A DNA stretch of 64,000 nt. Origin: Ceriagrion tenellum (taxonomy: Eukaryota > Arthropoda > Insecta > Odonata > Coenagrionidae). The notes under the pieces were generated by a model that saw only the letters and a program-made list of their open reading frames with translations, did not search any database and had not been told where the DNA came from. The position numbers were made by a program, and so were the translations under genes. The DNA is taken from positions 56,442,964-56,506,963 of the forward strand of contig OY720637.1 of assembly GCA_963169105.1 (NCBI GenBank), given 5' to 3'. Positions 20,222 to 30,990 of this stretch are shown in pieces. Every line of letters starts with the position of its first letter. The stretch's first letter is position 1.

Positions 20222-20640
20222 AATAATGAGGGGGGGTCGGAGTAGAGACGTGAAGAAAAGGCTGGTGAAAACTCTAATATGGAGCGTGGAACTCTGCTAG
20301 TCGGTGACTTGGTCGTTGCGAAGGGAGGATGCAGGTAGAATTGAGGCGTTTGAGATGTGGGTGTGGAGAAGGATGGAGAGATGAGCTTGGTGGCGAGGAG
20401 GACGAATGAGGAGGTACTGGGTATGGTTGGGGAGGAGAGGAAGCTGGTGATAGAAGTTCGGAGGAGGCAGAAGAGACTGATGGAGGAAGTTTTGAAAAGA
20501 GAAGGAATACTGGAGAGGGTAAAAGAGGGGAGAACACTGGGAAAGCGAGGAAGGTGGAAAGAAGTAGATATGTATTCTGGACGAAATATGAGGGAGACTA
20601 TATGGAATTCAAGAAAGATCTAATGGCGGGCTATCCATAA
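20222..20640 (+). mobile_element. Non-LTR retrotransposon C-terminal fragment, related family
   Basis: Frames through this purine-rich segment give RIEAFEMWVWRRMERMS, ARRTNEEVLGMVGEERKL and LKREGILERVKEGRTLGKRG. The order EAFEMW-WRR-ER, TNEEVL-VGE-R, (H)EG-L-RV-EGR-GKRGR is the usual C-terminus of a related group of insect reverse transcriptases. It follows directly after a family A copy and is broken by frameshifts. Confidence 0.65.
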
Positions 20641-20644
20641 GACT

Positions 20645-23600
20645 GAAAACGGGTTGAGATAAGTACTCCCCAAAAATCTGCTTATCCGCTAGTGGAATAC
20701 ATAAATGAAATGAATCCAACATATATTGAAATGGCCTCGAACATTTTGAGCACCGCGTAAGATGTTGATTTGGGAAAAATTGTAAAAAATATTATCTGAA
20801 CTCCTACGACTTAGAGCTACCAGTAGTCTCAAGCAATTATTGAACTCGTGTATGGATTCATCGGGCTGTGCAGCTATATTTGGTCCGCAGTCAGTGAGGG
20901 AATATACCAGAAGTCAGATATGTTACAATGATCTTTTTCATCTGACGGAATGGCGTCGATTCTAAAAATTGATGGTAAGAACAACAGAGAAAAAGAGACA
21001 GTCTCCTTTGTATGATAGGAAGCTAGCTTTCCGTATGCCCTCGCTTTATTGTGTTGAGTTTGTATTCCTGGCGTAAAATTGATACATACTCTATCCTGCA
21101 TTTTAGTCAAACGTTACTTAAAATGGATTGTTATATCGGTGGCCGGTAGTAATCTCAATTCAAAAAGTTGTTATTATAACGATTGGTTCTAAAATTTATG
21201 CAAGAAGGCACTCCTTTCAGTTACTAGTGGTCGTATAAGTCGTCGTCGGTATACTAGTTGCATTATACAATTAGTACTCAGAGGTTCCATCGAGTAATTT
21301 TTACTCACAATTAGAGTAGGGTTTTTTCTTGTATCAATCGAATAAATAATGGAATAAGGCCTTTCCTGTTCTACCTATCCATGCGGATGACCTCAGAAAA
21401 TGTATGGCTAATAGAGTCCTCGAATTATTTTACTCAGTTATATAGAGAAGTATTTTGGAGTGATTTTGAGTGAACATTGATTTCAGCGTTAACCTGCCTT
21501 TTATTAAACCGCTCCTGAGCTGTCTTGAGGGCATTTCTCTGAGGTTATTTTCTTTTTCGGTGCGCTGATCTCGTAGAAGGGGTGGTGTGCCCCCTTGAAT
21601 GAGAATTTGTCTATATATACCCCAGAACTTTTGACCCCCTGGCTTTCCCTACCTTATAATTTTTGAAATGTTTGTTGTTCCACAATCTCTTCACGCTCCG
21701 TCTGTTAATATTTATCCTACTCCCTTCTCGGGAGACTGTACGATTGACGAAGGCTTCGTGACTCGAGTCTCTTATTAAAACTTGTCAAGGAGATATATAT
21801 CCGTCGGCATCTCGGACCGCTGGCGTCTGTCAAGCCATTTTGAGATTTTAACTTGCGTCTCAGATGTTTCACTTGCGCCGTGGGACTCCATTCTGGCCTT
21901 CAGAGATTTTTTTTTCTCTCGTTCAAATACATCAAGGTTTATAAAAATTATGATCGTCAGAACCATGACATGCCTCTCTGACGATTCTGCTCTTTCCAAA
22001 TTTGATGCGATACTTATCGCTGTCATTCTCCATGACTCTGTTGAATTAGGATGCTTTGTTTATCCAAGTATCAGGAACTATGAATTAAAACTGCGGTGGG
22101 GGTGCTCATTACGCATTGCTGCATTATGGTAATATGGTAGACGATGGGGTTTTCGATTCTCTTCTAATAAAAGCAGATGAGAATGATTGTCGGGGTGCTA
22201 ATCGTGAGTAGTTGAGTTCCCATTTTAATAACTTTTCTCGTAAGTCGAAAAAAATTCTTGGACCACGCTCCACTTTAGTACATATTTGTAAACTTTTAAA
22301 ATAACCGTACATGTTATAAGATAAATGATGCAAGAGTTTTAATTTAAAATTTTCGTCTGAATTAAAGCATTGTTTTGACTTAGGTTGACGGCACAAAATT
22401 CGAACTTTAATCGAAAATCGTATGTACGTTCGCGTTGTTTATTCGGCATAATACTTTGATATTTAATGGGACCTGATAATATAATATGAAATGTATTTTT
22501 TCGCGTTTTAGAGAAAATCTGTGCATATGCAATCTAATTATTTCGAAATATATGTCAAAAGCCACCAGGCTACGTGTTGAAATAGAATTAAATTGCCAAG
22601 AAACCAAATCGGGTCCTTGCAATATTTTCTCTTATATCTATACGTTTTACTAATAAGTACACGCATGCAAAGTTTCACGCAAATATTTGTATAAACGGAA
22701 ACCGCACCATCCACCCCAAATTCTAAATGTATGTTGTATTATACCAGTGACGGACTCCATGCAGCAAACCTTTACACCTCAAACCGTTCGGACCTTCAAA
22801 AGTTTTTTTCATATAAGTCTCTTGCAGTCACTCCCACATTACTTTCTATCATCTGTGGAAAGAATAATGTTGGAGTGTCAGCATAAACATTGTGAAGTGT
22901 AATTACCAAATAGATTAATCAAAGTTACAAAACGAGAAACAACTATATTCCGTAAAGTGGCTCATGTATTAGTTTTGTACATAACTTACTTCATTCATTA
23001 TACATGACTTACTTCATTACTGTTCTTTATTTTATGTTCGAAGGTTCGAGGTATTTCAACGTTCCCTCGATAGACTGAAAATAAATTGCTCAAAAATAAA
23101 TACCTATTTTGTTATTTTTCGCTCACCAAACAGGTTTTCTGCAAGCGGGCCTTTCATACCTTTTCTTAACGGCGTAGTCCTTTTTCTAACGATTCCTAGA
23201 GAGTTAAAAAAACTGAAGTTCAAGAAATCTCTTGGGTCACTTCTTGAAGAACAAAACTGGCTCTTGAACACTTTTTCTCGACCAGCAATTCTAAAATTAA
23301 CGCCATAGTTGATTCCAATGTCGTTATATCCCATGCCATTTTTCCAAGTACCTTTCTACGGCACGTGGTAACTATTTTTGCAAGAATAATTCCGCAATTT
23401 ATCGGGTACAAAATGATGCTGGCGATACCAAGGGAATCCAGACCAAGGGAACATGTTTTATTGAGCCTTTACGCCCTTACTACGTATTAAGAAGGCAGCT
23501 GTTTCGGCTTCGCGAAAATACGGCGCCGGAGACGTCACTTGCTTCTTAAAGCGCGTGTTAAGCTCCCAGCCAACCGCATAAAGAGCACCAATCATTGGAC

Positions 23601-26010
23601 CAATGGCATCGCATCGGTTGTATTAATCGCCGTAGTTGTCGGACCCATGCCTTTAGAAAAACCTTATTCCTCTGTTGAGGGGGAGACTAGTAGTCCGTGG
23701 TATGTGTTTTATGTCTCCTCCAGGCGGAATTTTTTGTTCGTGCGCGAAGGCTTCAAGTTCCGAGAATCGTCCAGCGTCCGGAAGTCTTGGCTCCATGCTC
23801 GTCAGATATTTCTTTTTTATTCCCGTGATTCATTCCTCTCCGAAAATCCGTACTCTCCAGTAGAGAGGGTTTATATCTTATATATTTTTTTTTGTTTTGG
23901 CGAGGATCCAGACGGAGGTATCCGCTTATACTTGGCGCGGTATTTATGTTGATGGTTGCAGCCTTGCAAGTGTGTAATGGTGTGTTTGTCAAGGGTCTCG
24001 TGTACGCTAGTCAATTTTTCTTGATAACCGTGCAGCAGCGAAAATGTGCTCTCACTGGAGTTGCGCGGGCCAAAACTGGAAATTAGCGTGACAAATGGAT
24101 TGGCCGTACTGTGCAGATCTCTCTCACGGGTCGTGCAATTTTCTCTGGAAGAAGTTTAAAGAACATTTGTTTGAGACTGTATTTTTTCCCGGCTTCTGAC
24201 ATTTTTGCGCAGTGATTAAGTACATATCTATTTCGTCTCGAATTATTTGAAACCGGCGTAAAATATCACAGTTGTGGTGAATGTAAAGTTTGTTTGCTGC
24301 TTCTATTGCAATAATCTCTAAAATCTTTATAGTCTTCAGTGGATGTGCGACATTTTTATTAACAGATGTTTTGTAAATCAAATCTGTCTCCTGCATGTGG
24401 ATGTACGCTGAGAACGTTAGCATTTTAATGCGTATATTCGTAGTCGTAAAGTCTGCTAGCCTTGTAGACAAGGTGGTAGTGTGCGTGAAAGGAAAACACG
24501 TGGGCAAATCCGCTTGTTCAAGCTGTCAGGACTTCGTTTTCGCTACCTCCTTGTGATCGTGTCATTCCGTTCAAAGGATCTGTCTTTCTGTATTTCCATT
24601 CTTTTCTTTTGAAATTGCTGATTTCTTTCTCGCACTTTGCTTGTCCTTTGTGCGTGTTTTTGTTGTGAATTTTTTGTTCGAACTTCGTGTCATGAGACAT
24701 TTTCTTCCCGCCTGTTTAAATGTTATCCCTTCATTGTTATTTTACTGTCTCCGATTTAAATAAATACAATGTGTGGATAGAAGATGTATTTCCCACAAGT
24801 CCATTGTTCGGCCAGGCATAAAAATCTCTCTTTAATTACTCGTGATCTTTTTTAAATTTGTTAACTGTGGTATTTGCTGTCAGTTTAAGAGTTGTATATT
24901 TAATCATCTTCACAGGTATTTCACCTAATGAATGGTATATTAATGTGCAGTCCTGTCTATTTTATCCCCGACCTAGAAGATTCCCAAACATATTTTCCTT
25001 AGTACAACTAGCTGATTTGTCTTATTGAAGTATTAAATCCATTTCGATTTCTGTGTACCTTTGCCTATAATGATACCGTCCAAAATATCAATTGTTCCCC
25101 TCCCTTTCCCTTTTTTACCAAACCTTCTCACCTCTTTGAACCTCGTCAACATATCATTACGCTTCCAGCTACTTTTTCTGCGTGTGGACTACATTTTTCA
25201 ATTTCAAAAAGTTGTTTGTGACTTGTTTTTATTCCTTTTTCTTTGAAATCCCCTCCTGGTTTCATTTGTCGAGTTAATTCGCCAGGGCTCCCGCCGGTAA
25301 ATGGGAAGCCAAACTAGTCATAAGCGCTCGAAATCGGACCTTTGTAGTCGGATTCGAAGTGTTAAGAGGTCCCCTGAGGAATTCGTGTTTTTTCACCTCG
25401 TCCTCTTGCGCGGACGAAAGCAGGAGGCGAGCCTGTTTCCACCTCCGTGAGAAATTCACACTACAGGATTACGACCTGAAGTTAGATGAGTGGAGCGATA
25501 ATGTGCCTTTTGTGGCGATCGAAATTACAATTGACCGTTAGTGTTTTGTTTCGAAGACGAGCAAAATTCACACGAACCATGGGAATTTCCGCACATATTT
25601 GTGCACAATTCCTTGTTTTCTCGTCTCATGAAGTTATGCTTCGGGTCTCATTAAAAGGTTGATACTGAACTTTGTACTTTTTTATCTTTGGTACATATAA
25701 GTAATGATTACGACGAGTGGGAAGTGAGTTGTAAAGCAATTCCTTGTGCCTTTCTCACCGAAAAGAATTCCATTTACACTTCAATCGTGTCTACCTTAGT
25801 GATTCTGTCATTGCGGAAATTAATTTCTCTCGAAAGTGACTCTCGTGGTTCGCCTCGGAATTGGATGGCTTGAAAGATTGGCGTGTATCAAAAGCTTGAA
25901 ACTTTGGCTAAATTTAGGAAAAAATTGTAGTTCATTTTCACTTAAAACTAAATTGAGTCTCTGTAGATAAGTGGCAAAACCATCTGGTTCTTGTTAATAT
26001 TTTTATTATT
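20645..26010. other. 5.4 kb without recognised gene or repeat
   Basis: Most of this is AT-rich with short open frames on both strands. Points of note: 23510-23640 has higher GC, a GACGTCAC word (about 23530) and two closely spaced CCAAT-type words in opposite orientation (about 23589-23604), which could belong to a promoter. No transcript structure or coding exon is recognised nearby. It is presumably glypican intron 1 or upstream flank. Confidence 0.3.
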
Positions 26011-26017
26011 ATTAGAG

Positions 26018-26110
26018 GTGATATACCGGTAAAGGTAGGTTTAAGTGAAAGAGGGAATGCTTACTTTATCTTTTACAGCTGCATACCTCTCGTCTAATCA
26101 CCTGATTTCA
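26018..26110 (-). mobile_element. Family C 3' terminal fragment
   Basis: ATACCGGTAAAGGTAGGTTT followed by a GAAAGAGGGAATG stretch and a GCATACCTCTCG word matches the outer end of the 15200-15505 copy. Only the tail and part of the coding end remain. Confidence 0.5.
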
Positions 26111-26232
26111 TACTTCACCGGAATCCAAATGAATGTAAATGTTTATGGCTTGAGTTGTCGAAATTTGGCTTGACTTGTATATCTTAAAACAAGTTAAGAT
26201 CCGGTCCTGGTATTTGTTTTCATATTTACTTA

Positions 26233-26802
26233 GGGTAGTTTGAGCATGATGGTTTCCTAGTCATAATAGAGACCATATTCGAATTTTACGCTTTAATTTC
26301 ACCAGCTGTAGGACACGTGAATGAAATATTGCATTATCAATGGTCCAATAGTATAGTTTTATGCTACAGACATTCTGAGTAATTAAATAAAAATATCTGA
26401 ATCAGTCTTTAACTTGACTCATGTTTTCGTGTGGTACGTTTAAACGGAAGATTTTTTTGTGATCCCGTAGATATTACTGCTGTGACAATGCGATTAATTT
26501 TCAAAAATAGTTGAGGAAACATCTCAGAAATAATTGAGTTGAAAAATAGTTGAGGAAACATGAGGATCTCAGTGTTATAAATACTTCATTTTTTAAATGG
26601 GGTCTTCTAGTGGTGGAGTTGGTGGATTCCATACGTTTACCATTTCCCATGTAAAAGTGATGGTATTTTTCGTCAAAGATCTCGGAAAGTAGTGGGGTAA
26701 GGGGCCGATATTTTGGTCTCTGAGGAAGGGTGAAATATATTTCTTTTAAATGAGAACAAATTCATTGATTTCTCGGTGAATTGATGTTTCGCTCAAACTA
26801 CA
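26233..26802. mobile_element. Family T DNA transposon, copy 1
   Basis: It starts GGTAGTTTGAGCATGATGGT and ends GATGTTTCGCTCAAACTAC, the inverted form of its start. It aligns along its whole length with 35890-36432, with shared words ATTCGAATT, TTGACTCAT, TTTCCCAT-TAAAA, GATATTTTGGT and TCATTGA-TTCT-GGTGAA. It also aligns in reverse with 39616-40168. No transposase frame is present, so this is a non-autonomous family. An internal 30-bp piece (AAAAATAGTTGAGGAAACAT) is duplicated near 26503 and 26541. Confidence 0.75.
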
Positions 26803-26815
26803 GTAATACGAGGAA

Positions 26816-27680
26816 AATTGTCTTAATTTGAAATATTTTCATTTCTATGCATTGTTACTTGTATTTTTAGAAATCTTTCGTAATAGATTTATCGCTCTCC
26901 GTTTCAGACAGTACAGTGAAAGCTATTCGTGAGATAAAAGTGATTATGGCTCTATTCCGATTAAGAAATAGAAAAATACGGCATACTAGCTGTTTCAGCT
27001 TGCCATCCCATCATCGGCTGTTAGGCATGAGGGTTTTCTAAGTTGGAAACATGTCATGTAATAAGCTTTATATGTGATTCGGAAAAAATGCTAATTTCTG
27101 TCTATTGTGAAAATTTTGCTGTCGGATCTGTGGTAAATGTGTATCTAAGTTAAAAACAATTTTTGCGTTATTCTCTTGACCATTTTCCTTGGTCAGAACA
27201 TAGATATACCTTATTAAAGTTTAATTCGTTATACCCAAAGCTGTCAATGTCAAGCCAAATCACTGTCACTAAAACCTTGCCAGTCTGTACCTTGTTTCAA
27301 AAGAAAATTAGTTAATTCCATATTTTGGAGAAAATTCCAAATGAGAAATTTAAAATAGATAATTGTTGTGCATCTGAGAGCAGGTTGGTACTCAATCTGT
27401 CACCATGCATGTAGTTTGTCTTAAAATTATTATATGTAAACATAATTTGTGTCTTGTAATTGTGTTTTTTATTTTTAAATTGTATCCTATGAAGATATTA
27501 AATTGATGTGCCAAAAAGTCTGAAAGGCCGATGTGAAGGTCTACGACAACAAACGTTTTATTATTATTATTTAACCCTAAATGGTCGCATGGGGTTAAAT
27601 AAACCTCAATCATTTTTTAAACTCCTATTTTGCATGATATTTTTGTGTTATAATGATTATTACTCCTTTCATTTTAATTA
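26816..27680. other. AT-rich non-coding stretch
   Basis: Nothing recognised. No long open frame and no repeat partner was seen. Confidence 0.3.
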
Positions 27681-27682
27681 TT

Positions 27683-27745
27683 CTACATCTGCATTATACC
27701 CTGCGAGCCGCCGAATGGGAGTGTGGCAGGGGGTGCTAAGTCACC
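27683..27745 (-). repeat. CR1-like 3' repeat, terminal piece
   Basis: TTCTACATCTGCATTATACC then CTGCGAGCCGCCGAATGGG and GTGTGGCAGGGGGTG. It shares the CCGCCG variant with 16873-16925. Confidence 0.7.
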
Positions 27746-28290
27746 CTAGGGTTATCCGTGCAAAATAAAGGCCATTTTTTACATTTTTCAATCTTCAAAA
27801 TAAATATACTCTTTTGAGCGAAGAGTATTGAAAAAAAATATTAATATTTATAATATTTCGGTAATAGATTTTCATCGTTTTTTGCTCAAACTCAATTTGT
27901 TAAAAAAAAACAATTTTCCGTAAAAAAACACGATTTTTCATCACCGTAATTTTGTCGATTAGTTTTACAATACTTAAACAATTAATTTTGGTTAGAAAAC
28001 TCTGACACCCTTTTCTGAGATCCTTAAACAATGCCTAAATATATTTTTATTATTTTTAGAACTTATTATTGAAGCAGGATATCACTTTGTCGTCGCTGTG
28101 GTGAATTAAACCCAGTGTGACCGTTATACAATTCTACTGAAGTGTGACCAATTAGGGTTGAATCCCTTTCACTCTAGGAAATCTCGTATGAGCCGCATGT
28201 ATTTCTCATTAACGTCCTTTTCTGCGTGAGATTCCTTAGGAGAGTGTGTATAGTAGAATCCATAGTTGGGAAGCATTCGGAAAAAGGACT
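27746..28290. other. AT-rich non-coding stretch
   Basis: Very AT-rich with runs of A and T (27800-27960). Nothing recognised. Confidence 0.3.
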
Positions 28291-28294
28291 ACTC

Positions 28295-28630
28295 CAGAGT
28301 CTATAATGATAAGAATGAAAAATTGATAGTTAATTTCTACTCTATTTTAATGCACACCGACCATGGTTTCGACACTTTGTCATCCGAATGGTATAAAAAT
28401 GTATGTATGTGCAAAAACGTAACTCTATATGTTCCTTCGCATACCCTCTACACCGTCAGAACCTACCCCAACCTAAATGTGTTTTGCTAAGGGGTATATA
28501 TAGAATCGGAAAGTTAATTTTTATGCCTTGAGAATGACATATAGTGTCGAAACCATGGTCGGTGTTTATTAAAATAGTGAGGAAATTTACTATTGAGTTT
28601 TCATTCTTACCAGTATTGATAATGAATATT
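28295..28630. repeat. Large inverted-repeat unit with GACCATGGTTTCGACAC core
   Basis: The left arm (about 28300-28405) and the right arm (about 28505-28625) are inverted copies. ATTTTAATGCACACCGACCA then TGGTTTCGACACT on the left faces AGTGTCGAAACCATGGTCGG then TGTTTATTAAAAT on the right, and similarity continues outward through ATTCTTA-CA-TATTGATAAT words. The central ~95 bp are not repeated. The core (ATGACA-AGTGTCGAAACC) is the same arrangement as in the 41.3-kb palindrome. It lies only 135 bp upstream of a glypican exon. Confidence 0.75.
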
Positions 28631-28763
28631 TCCACCAAATTACGCCTGAAACTCTTTCATACTATGAGTCGCTTATCCCTTTCAATGCAGCAGATGAACA
28701 GGTTGACTGCTGTCAAATTTGTGTCGTGTCTGACCAACTTTTCCTCCTTTTTTTCCCCGTCAG

Positions 28764-28940
28764 GTGTGGAGATGGGAGGGATGCTGTGCCTTCCGCCGAC
28801 CACCGGATCTCCGTCGTGCTGTACCGAGGCCATCGAGCGACGACTCAGCAAGAAGAGCAGGGCGGCCTTCGACCGGGCGCTCACCGACCAGCTTAGCCGG
28901 GTTTCATCACTCCTCGCCACGCGATCCACCAAGTTTGACG
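28764..28940 (+). CDS. dlp: Glypican Dally-like, internal exon a (N-terminal cysteine motif)
   Basis: This exon encodes about 59 residues of a glypican, the GPI-anchored heparan sulfate core protein that binds and spreads Wnt, Hedgehog and BMP-type ligands at the cell surface. It carries GVEMGGMLCLPP then SPSCCTEAIERRLSKKSR. The C...CC-TE-(M/I)E-(K/R)L pattern is the hallmark of the start of the glypican ectodomain. The acceptor (pyrimidine tract ending CCCCGTCAG at 28763) and donor (GTAAGC at 28941) are clear. The exon begins with two bases of a split codon and leaves one base, which the next exon completes as Glu (KFD-E-FFRDLLE). The exon with the start codon and signal peptide should lie upstream; I did not find it. 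Local GC is high. GPC4/6-like motifs in the later exons point to Dally-like rather than Dally. Confidence 0.88.
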
Positions 28941-29075
28941 GTAAGCAAGACGAGGTCGTAATTACGATAATCATGTTGATAGTTAATACACGTATGATTA
29001 TTTTGACAAAAAATAATTTCTGATCAAACTTTCTTTTCTCGTGTCTTCCGGGATATTTTCATTCATTGATTTCAT

Positions 29076-29880
29076 CTATCTACATCTACTTATTACCCTG
29101 TAAGCCACCAAAAGGGTGTTTTGCAGGGGGTGACTTATCACCAACATGAAACGTAGTGAATAAATTAACTTTCACCAGCATGCACCACATAATGGGTATG
29201 CTACAAATGCTACAGAAACTACTAAAATAATCCATAATGTAACTATGTAAACGTGACACCAAAGTAATACAGGGAACATGCAAAACTTGATGTTAGCACT
29301 ACTCGGCAGATTTAGAATCATTCATTAGGGGCTATATGAAATAATCAGCTACACAACCTGTTAACTAACCTACTTCAAAGTCTCAACGCAGCCATTATGG
29401 TCTCTTATCGATCGTGGGAAAACGACATTTGAAACCTTTCTGTTCTGCAATCTATTTACCTTATTTTATCCTCATGATCTGATCTACCGTAGTAGGCTGG
29501 AGTTCGTAAGACATTGATAACTTCTTCTAAAAATAAATCGGTTTTGAATTTACATAAAAGATTGAGTCTAATTTTCAATCGACGGTTTGAAATCGATTCC
29601 CATCCTAGTTTTTGCAAGAGGTCAGTAATACTAACGAGACTATCGTAACGGCCTTTCATGTATCTCACTGATCTTCTGTGCTCGCGTTCTAAATCTGTTT
29701 TAAAGTCTACCTCATGAGGATCCCAAACACTGGCAGCGTATTCTAAGTGGGGTCTAGCAAGGGAGAAGTAGCTGATTTCTTTAACTTTATCGTCGCCTTT
29801 TCCTAGTGCTCTTTTTACAAATCCCAATTTACGATTAGCTTGACCAGTTATTTCCCGATATGTGGTTTCTTTGTTAATTT
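29076..29880 (-). mobile_element. CR1-like non-LTR retrotransposon, 3' portion with RT C-terminus
   Basis: On the bottom strand the sequence runs from a reverse-transcriptase C-terminal region (29456-29827) through a ~170-bp spacer into the 3' repeat (29076-29282). The coding part is open for 123 codons and carries ARPHLEYAASVWDP, the QR-A-R-type stretch REHRRSVRYMKGRYDS, and LLQKLGWESISNRRLKIR. (A/V)RPHLEYA--VWDP followed by LG-W-SL--RR is a well-known feature of CR1/L2/Jockey-like elements. This copy links the reverse transcriptase to the 3' repeat that occurs in isolation at many other places in the window. It is 5'-truncated. Confidence 0.85.
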
Positions 29881-30609
29881 CTCAAGCAAGTCCTTTGTAA
29901 TGACCAAACTTTTGTACCTCTGCTTTTTTTTTCACCTGCTTCCGGTTTCACCCTGTTGAGGCATTTGCTTACCTTGCCAGACCATACTTTTTTCAAGGCT
30001 TAACTGGTTGCAGAAATAAATGAAGCGTAGAATAGTATAATTTTTTTTATGATAATGGATTTCCTTTAATCTCCGCGAAGTTACATCGGAAACCATGAAA
30101 ATATCACTCTTGGAAGCTTTTTTAAATATAATGAATTGGTAAAGCGTTGATATTTTGAATGGAATACTTTTGGTTGCAATTTGATTTTAACTCTGGCTTA
30201 ATTACCGTGCAGTTGTCTGAGCAGAATTGAGTTTTCCAATCATGTCTGTCGCCGACTGGACCTTTGTGTATCTTTTTCGTTCATTTTACAAATTGACTCG
30301 CAATTTTTCTAGTTTCATCTGAATTGACTTGTTATTGCCTGAAATATGACTTTGTACCTTGGTCATGACGATCCGGAATAAACTTCTTGGTGGTTGTCAC
30401 TTGGAATAAATAATTTCTTTTTTATTATTTAGATACATGACGATGTGCTTGAGTATATATTTCTAAGCTATTAGGTTATTTTCAACTTTAATTCTTGATA
30501 ATAATTGCTAAATTTAGTAAGTTTGTATTCATAATTAGCTTCATTAATAATGTTATCTTCTCCTTCTTTGGTGAATTCGTCCTCAGACATTTCATTTGAA
30601 CTTCTCCCT

Positions 30610-30990
30610 CCATGCTCGACTATCCTGTGCTGCCTCCCTCATCCCTTTGTAACTCCTTCCATTGTTAATGTCCGTTAACATATTATTTCTTAATAGAAAT
30701 ATTTATCTATATTATTTCTTCGTCTCCCTCTCCTTCTCATTCTCTCTATCTTCCCTTCTAACTCTATTCATGAGTAAATCTTTCTTCAGGCATTGTCCCA
30801 TCCAGTTCGCTTCCCTCTTCCTTGTTGATTTCAGTATATTTTTTCTCATAAATCCTCGCCAGCACTTCTCAATCAAATACTCCATTTTAATCTTTCCATT
30901 CCTCTCCACGTTTCAAAATCTTTTCGGCATTTCTCCTCTTTTCTCCTGACTGTCCATGTTTCTGCTCCACGAAGCACAACCCTCCAAATA
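30610..30990 (-). mobile_element. Non-LTR retrotransposon C-terminal fragment
   Basis: Bottom-strand frames give VVLRGAETWTVRRKEEK (about 30940-30990), then FETWRGMERLKW, a KSTRKREANWMGQCLKKDLL segment and a MNRV-RED-E-ERE stretch. GAETWT-RK-E--R--FE-W-WRRM-RI, W-GH-LR---L, and EG--EG-R-RGRR is the C-terminal layout of the same broad group as the 20.2-kb fragment. Many stops and frameshifts. Confidence 0.65.

Noticed and set aside
23510..23640. Promoter of the glypican gene (CRE and CCAAT-type words)
   Set aside because: No first exon or start site can be placed next to it; the words are too short to stand alone.
23892..24086. Open frame with a hydrophobic stretch (LILGAVFMLMVAALQVCNG) as a candidate glypican signal-peptide exon
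   Set aside because: The frame opens with TTG, there is no convincing donor after the hydrophobic part, and the residues after it do not fit the glypican N-terminus.
28544..28763. Upstream extension of the open frame that contains glypican exon a
   Set aside because: It lies before a strong acceptor (CCCCGTCAG) and within the inverted repeat; the translated extension does not resemble a glypican.
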